Source: Caulobacteraceae bacterium (lineage in GTDB: Bacteria; Pseudomonadota; Alphaproteobacteria; Caulobacterales; Caulobacteraceae). Taken from it: a DNA stretch of 6,892 bases. The position numbers and the translations under genes are program-made. Where the stretch lies: positions 1 to 6,892 of the forward strand of contig JAQGII010000463.1 in the NCBI GenBank assembly GCA_028291305.1, read 5' to 3'. Under the pieces are notes generated by a model. The model did not search any database. It had not been told where the DNA came from and saw nothing but the letters and a program-made list of their open reading frames with translations. Shown here in pieces: positions 6,001 through 6,892 of the stretch (its first letter is position 1; the number at the start of each line of letters is the position of its first letter).

Positions 6001-6018
6001 ATGTCGAGTGGGCGACAT
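6001..6018. promoter_or_regulatory. Operator-like palindrome upstream of the Crp/Fnr gene
   Basis: ATGTCG (6001-6006), 6 bases, CGACAT (6013-6018): a perfect inverted repeat with the half-site length and spacing of a dimeric regulator site, about 50 bases upstream of the Crp/Fnr GTG. A further CGACAT half-site occurs at 6126-6131. It may bind the regulator itself (autoregulation) or another factor. It differs from the usual Fnr/FixK core TTGAT-N4-ATCAA. On the minus strand GCTATGTC overlapping it resembles a Caulobacter -10 box (7 of 8) but has no good -35. Confidence 0.4.
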
Positions 6019-6079
6019 AGCAACGTCTTCTCTACTGTTGTGTATGTTGGTGTAAGCTAAGCTTTAGCGATAAGTCCAC

Positions 6080-6098
6080 CATGCGATCCCTTCGCATG
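6080..6098. repeat. Perfect 7-bp inverted repeat
   Basis: CATGCGA (6080-6086) and TCGCATG (6092-6098) flank the 5 bases TCCCT. It lies in the AT-richer part of the intergenic region, about 130 bases upstream of the Crp/Fnr start. It could be a second regulator site or a small RNA hairpin; there is no T run for a terminator. Confidence 0.4.
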
Positions 6099-6306
6099 AA
6101 CTCAAATGAATCTAAGTCGATGGTGCGACATTAGAGCGCGGTCGCGCAGATCGGCTCGCGCGACGCGACCTGATCTGAAGAACGGCGCCCTGCGTCGGCG
6201 ATCGGCGCGACGCCTGGCCCCCCGGAACCGGCCCCTTGGCGACGGCAACCGGTTTGGCCGTCGGTGGGATCGCCTGGGCTAGATATGCGGGCGCTTCAAT
6301 TGGCCG

Positions 6307-6400
6307 GCGGTCTTGACTATTCAGGGCCCCGATATGCGATCGGCCTTTGCTCGAAAGACTGAGTCGAGGTTCCGCTCGAGACGGCCGGAATCAAGACCGC
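6307..6400. other. 94-base element closed by a perfect 10-bp stem; possible structured RNA
   Basis: GCGGTCTTGA (6307-6316) pairs perfectly with TCAAGACCGC (6391-6400). The stem can continue inward with TTC/GAA (6320-6322, 6388-6390) and GGCC/GGCC (6325-6328, 6383-6386). Inside are hairpins CCGAT/ATCGG (6329-6333, 6339-6343, loop ATGCG) and TCGAG (6364-6368) paired with CTCGA at either 6350-6354 or 6375-6379. The result looks like a branched RNA fold. No known RNA family is recognised: it lacks a T-loop motif and an anticodon arm, so it is not a tRNA. The terminal repeats could also mark a small non-autonomous mobile element, but no clear target duplication flanks it. The strand is undecided. 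Confidence 0.3.
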
Positions 6401-6581
6401 ACAATCACCCGACTGCACTAGAATCTGGTTTGGCCCGCATCTCGGCGCCGCTTGTTAAATTCCTTGGCGGGGTCGCGGTTCCCCACCGGTTGCCTGAGTC
6501 CATTCGAGCTCGACGATGGAGGCGCCCCGCCTGGCGGCCCGGAACCGGAACGGGCGCGCCGATGCGGGGGCGAGACTTCTG

Positions 6582-6608
6582 GCGACGTCCTGTTGGGGGC
6601 GCTATAGT
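6582..6608 (+). promoter_or_regulatory. Candidate promoter of the MprF-like gene
   Basis: GCTATAGT (6601-6608) is a good -10 (TATAGT core), with GCGACGT (6582-6588) 12 bases upstream as a partial -35 of the TTGACGS type. Transcription near 6615 would give a leader of about 36 bases before the ATG at 6651, supporting that start over an upstream in-frame ATG at 6516. Confidence 0.4.
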
Positions 6609-6650
6609 CGGCGCGCTCGTAACGAGGGCGAAGCGGTTGCGAGACCACGC

Positions 6651-6892
6651 ATGATCCAATGGCGGGACGTCAGACCCGCGGCCCTGGTCGTGGCTCCCAC
6701 GCTCATGGCCCTGTTGACCTTGGCGGCGGGAGTGATGCTGCTGGCGTCGGGCGCCACGCCCGGCGATCCCGAGCGCCTGCGGTGGCTGGCCGACCACGCG
6801 CCGTTGCCGGTGATCGAGGTCAGCCATTTCGTGTCGAGCATCGTCGGCCTGATGCTGGTCCTGGTCGCCTTCGGCCTGCGCCAGAGGCTGGA
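6651..6892 (+). CDS. MprF-like / phosphatidylglycerol lysyltransferase-type membrane protein, N-terminal part (cut by window edge)
   Basis: Eighty residues are visible before the right edge. There are two hydrophobic helices (about 9-33 and 53-76) separated by an extracytoplasmic loop with SGATPGDPERLRWLADHAPLP (33-53, continuing IEVSHF to 60). The pattern SGATP....RL..L....PLPV-E-SHF--S-VG-----A-GL--RL is the segment that links the flippase half to the synthase half in MprF/LpiA proteins, which transfer amino acids to phosphatidylglycerol and so reduce negative surface charge. Here the reading frame starts at this segment, preceded by a good promoter -10, suggesting a short form without the full N-terminal flippase. 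The frame stays open back to a stop at 6495, but that extension is arginine-rich low complexity. The ribosome site is weak. The family call is from memory of motifs. Confidence 0.6.
   Translation, partial: MIQWRDVRPAALVVAPTLMALLTLAAGVMLLASGATPGDPERLRWLADHAPLPVIEVSHFVSSIVGLMLVLVAFGLRQRL

Larger units (their letters stand above)
5952..6650. other. Gene-poor intergenic region with several inverted repeats
   Basis: About 700 bases between the divergently oriented Crp/Fnr and MprF-like genes hold no convincing coding frame. The part at 5960-6130 is clearly richer in A and T than the rest of the window and probably carries the Crp/Fnr promoter. Besides the repeats listed separately, there is a 7-bp repeat CGACGGC/GCCGTCG (6240-6246, 6257-6263) around the palindrome AACCGGTT, a GGTCGCG/CGCGACC pair near 6140-6170 and a GCGTCG/CGACGC pair near 6193-6214. 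In such GC-rich DNA the last two could be chance. A weak -10-like GCTAGATA lies at 6278-6285. Confidence 0.6.

Noticed and set aside
6001..6060. 19-codon plus-strand frame starting ATGTCG
   Set aside because: Poorly spaced ribosome site, no recognisable partner gene downstream, and it coincides with the palindrome; likely chance.
6470..6495. Hairpin GGTGGGG/CCCCGCC as an intrinsic terminator
   Set aside because: No T run follows the stem on either strand.
6313..6654. 113-codon plus-strand frame (TTG start) before the MprF-like gene
   Set aside because: Arginine-rich composition, no ribosome site, and it overlaps the structured element and the candidate promoter; probably not translated.
6405..6827. 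140-codon minus-strand frame
   Set aside because: It is antisense to the MprF-like gene and its promoter, with low-complexity content.

Overview
The window is high-GC DNA with dense, often overlapping genes and long antisense shadow frames. An ECF sigma factor of the alphaproteobacterial EcfG kind, DUF3309 and DUF3297 proteins, an EcfG-type promoter and GCTANAWC-like -10 boxes together point to an alphaproteobacterium, most likely Caulobacterales (Caulobacter/Phenylobacterium-like). The lineage is inferred from gene content, not from a marker gene. There is no tRNA, rRNA, CRISPR array, transposase or phage gene.

Left part (1-860), stress-regulon signature: the 5' end of an EcfG-like ECF sigma factor gene leaves the window on the minus strand. 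Upstream of it, on the same strand, is a 51-aa two-helix DUF3309 membrane protein. The DUF3309 gene has a textbook general-stress promoter (GGAAC-N16-CGTT) and the sigma gene has a near match (GGAAC-N16-CGTC) inside a nested inverted repeat. A 60-aa hypothetical gene lies on the plus strand beyond the DUF3309 promoter.

Positions 860-1689, plus strand: an unrecognised 143-aa protein, then a DUF3297 protein whose stop codon overlaps the converging histidine kinase gene by 4 bases.

Positions 1686-3994, minus strand: a two-gene signalling operon. A secreted YfiR-like (DUF4154) protein is followed, with an ATGA stop/start overlap, by a membrane hybrid histidine kinase (probable CHASE8 sensor, HisKA, HATPase, receiver). 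In the Pseudomonas YfiBNR system YfiR restrains a CHASE8 diguanylate cyclase. Here the sensor drives a phosphorelay instead.

Positions 4123-5951, minus strand: a Crp/Fnr-type regulator, then an aldo/keto reductase 76 bases downstream, then a region of competing hairpins before the yfiR-like gene.

Positions 5952-6650: a roughly 700-base gene-free region with several inverted repeats, including a 94-base element closed by a perfect 10-bp stem. At 6651 a plus-strand membrane gene begins that resembles the central part of MprF/phosphatidylglycerol lysyltransferases; it runs off the window end.

The overall theme is envelope and stress sensing: a general-stress sigma factor, an envelope-sensing phosphorelay, a Crp-like regulator with a redox enzyme, and a possible lipid-modifying protein. 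No single coherent new system is proven. The YfiR/hybrid-kinase pair and the structured intergenic elements are the most notable parts.
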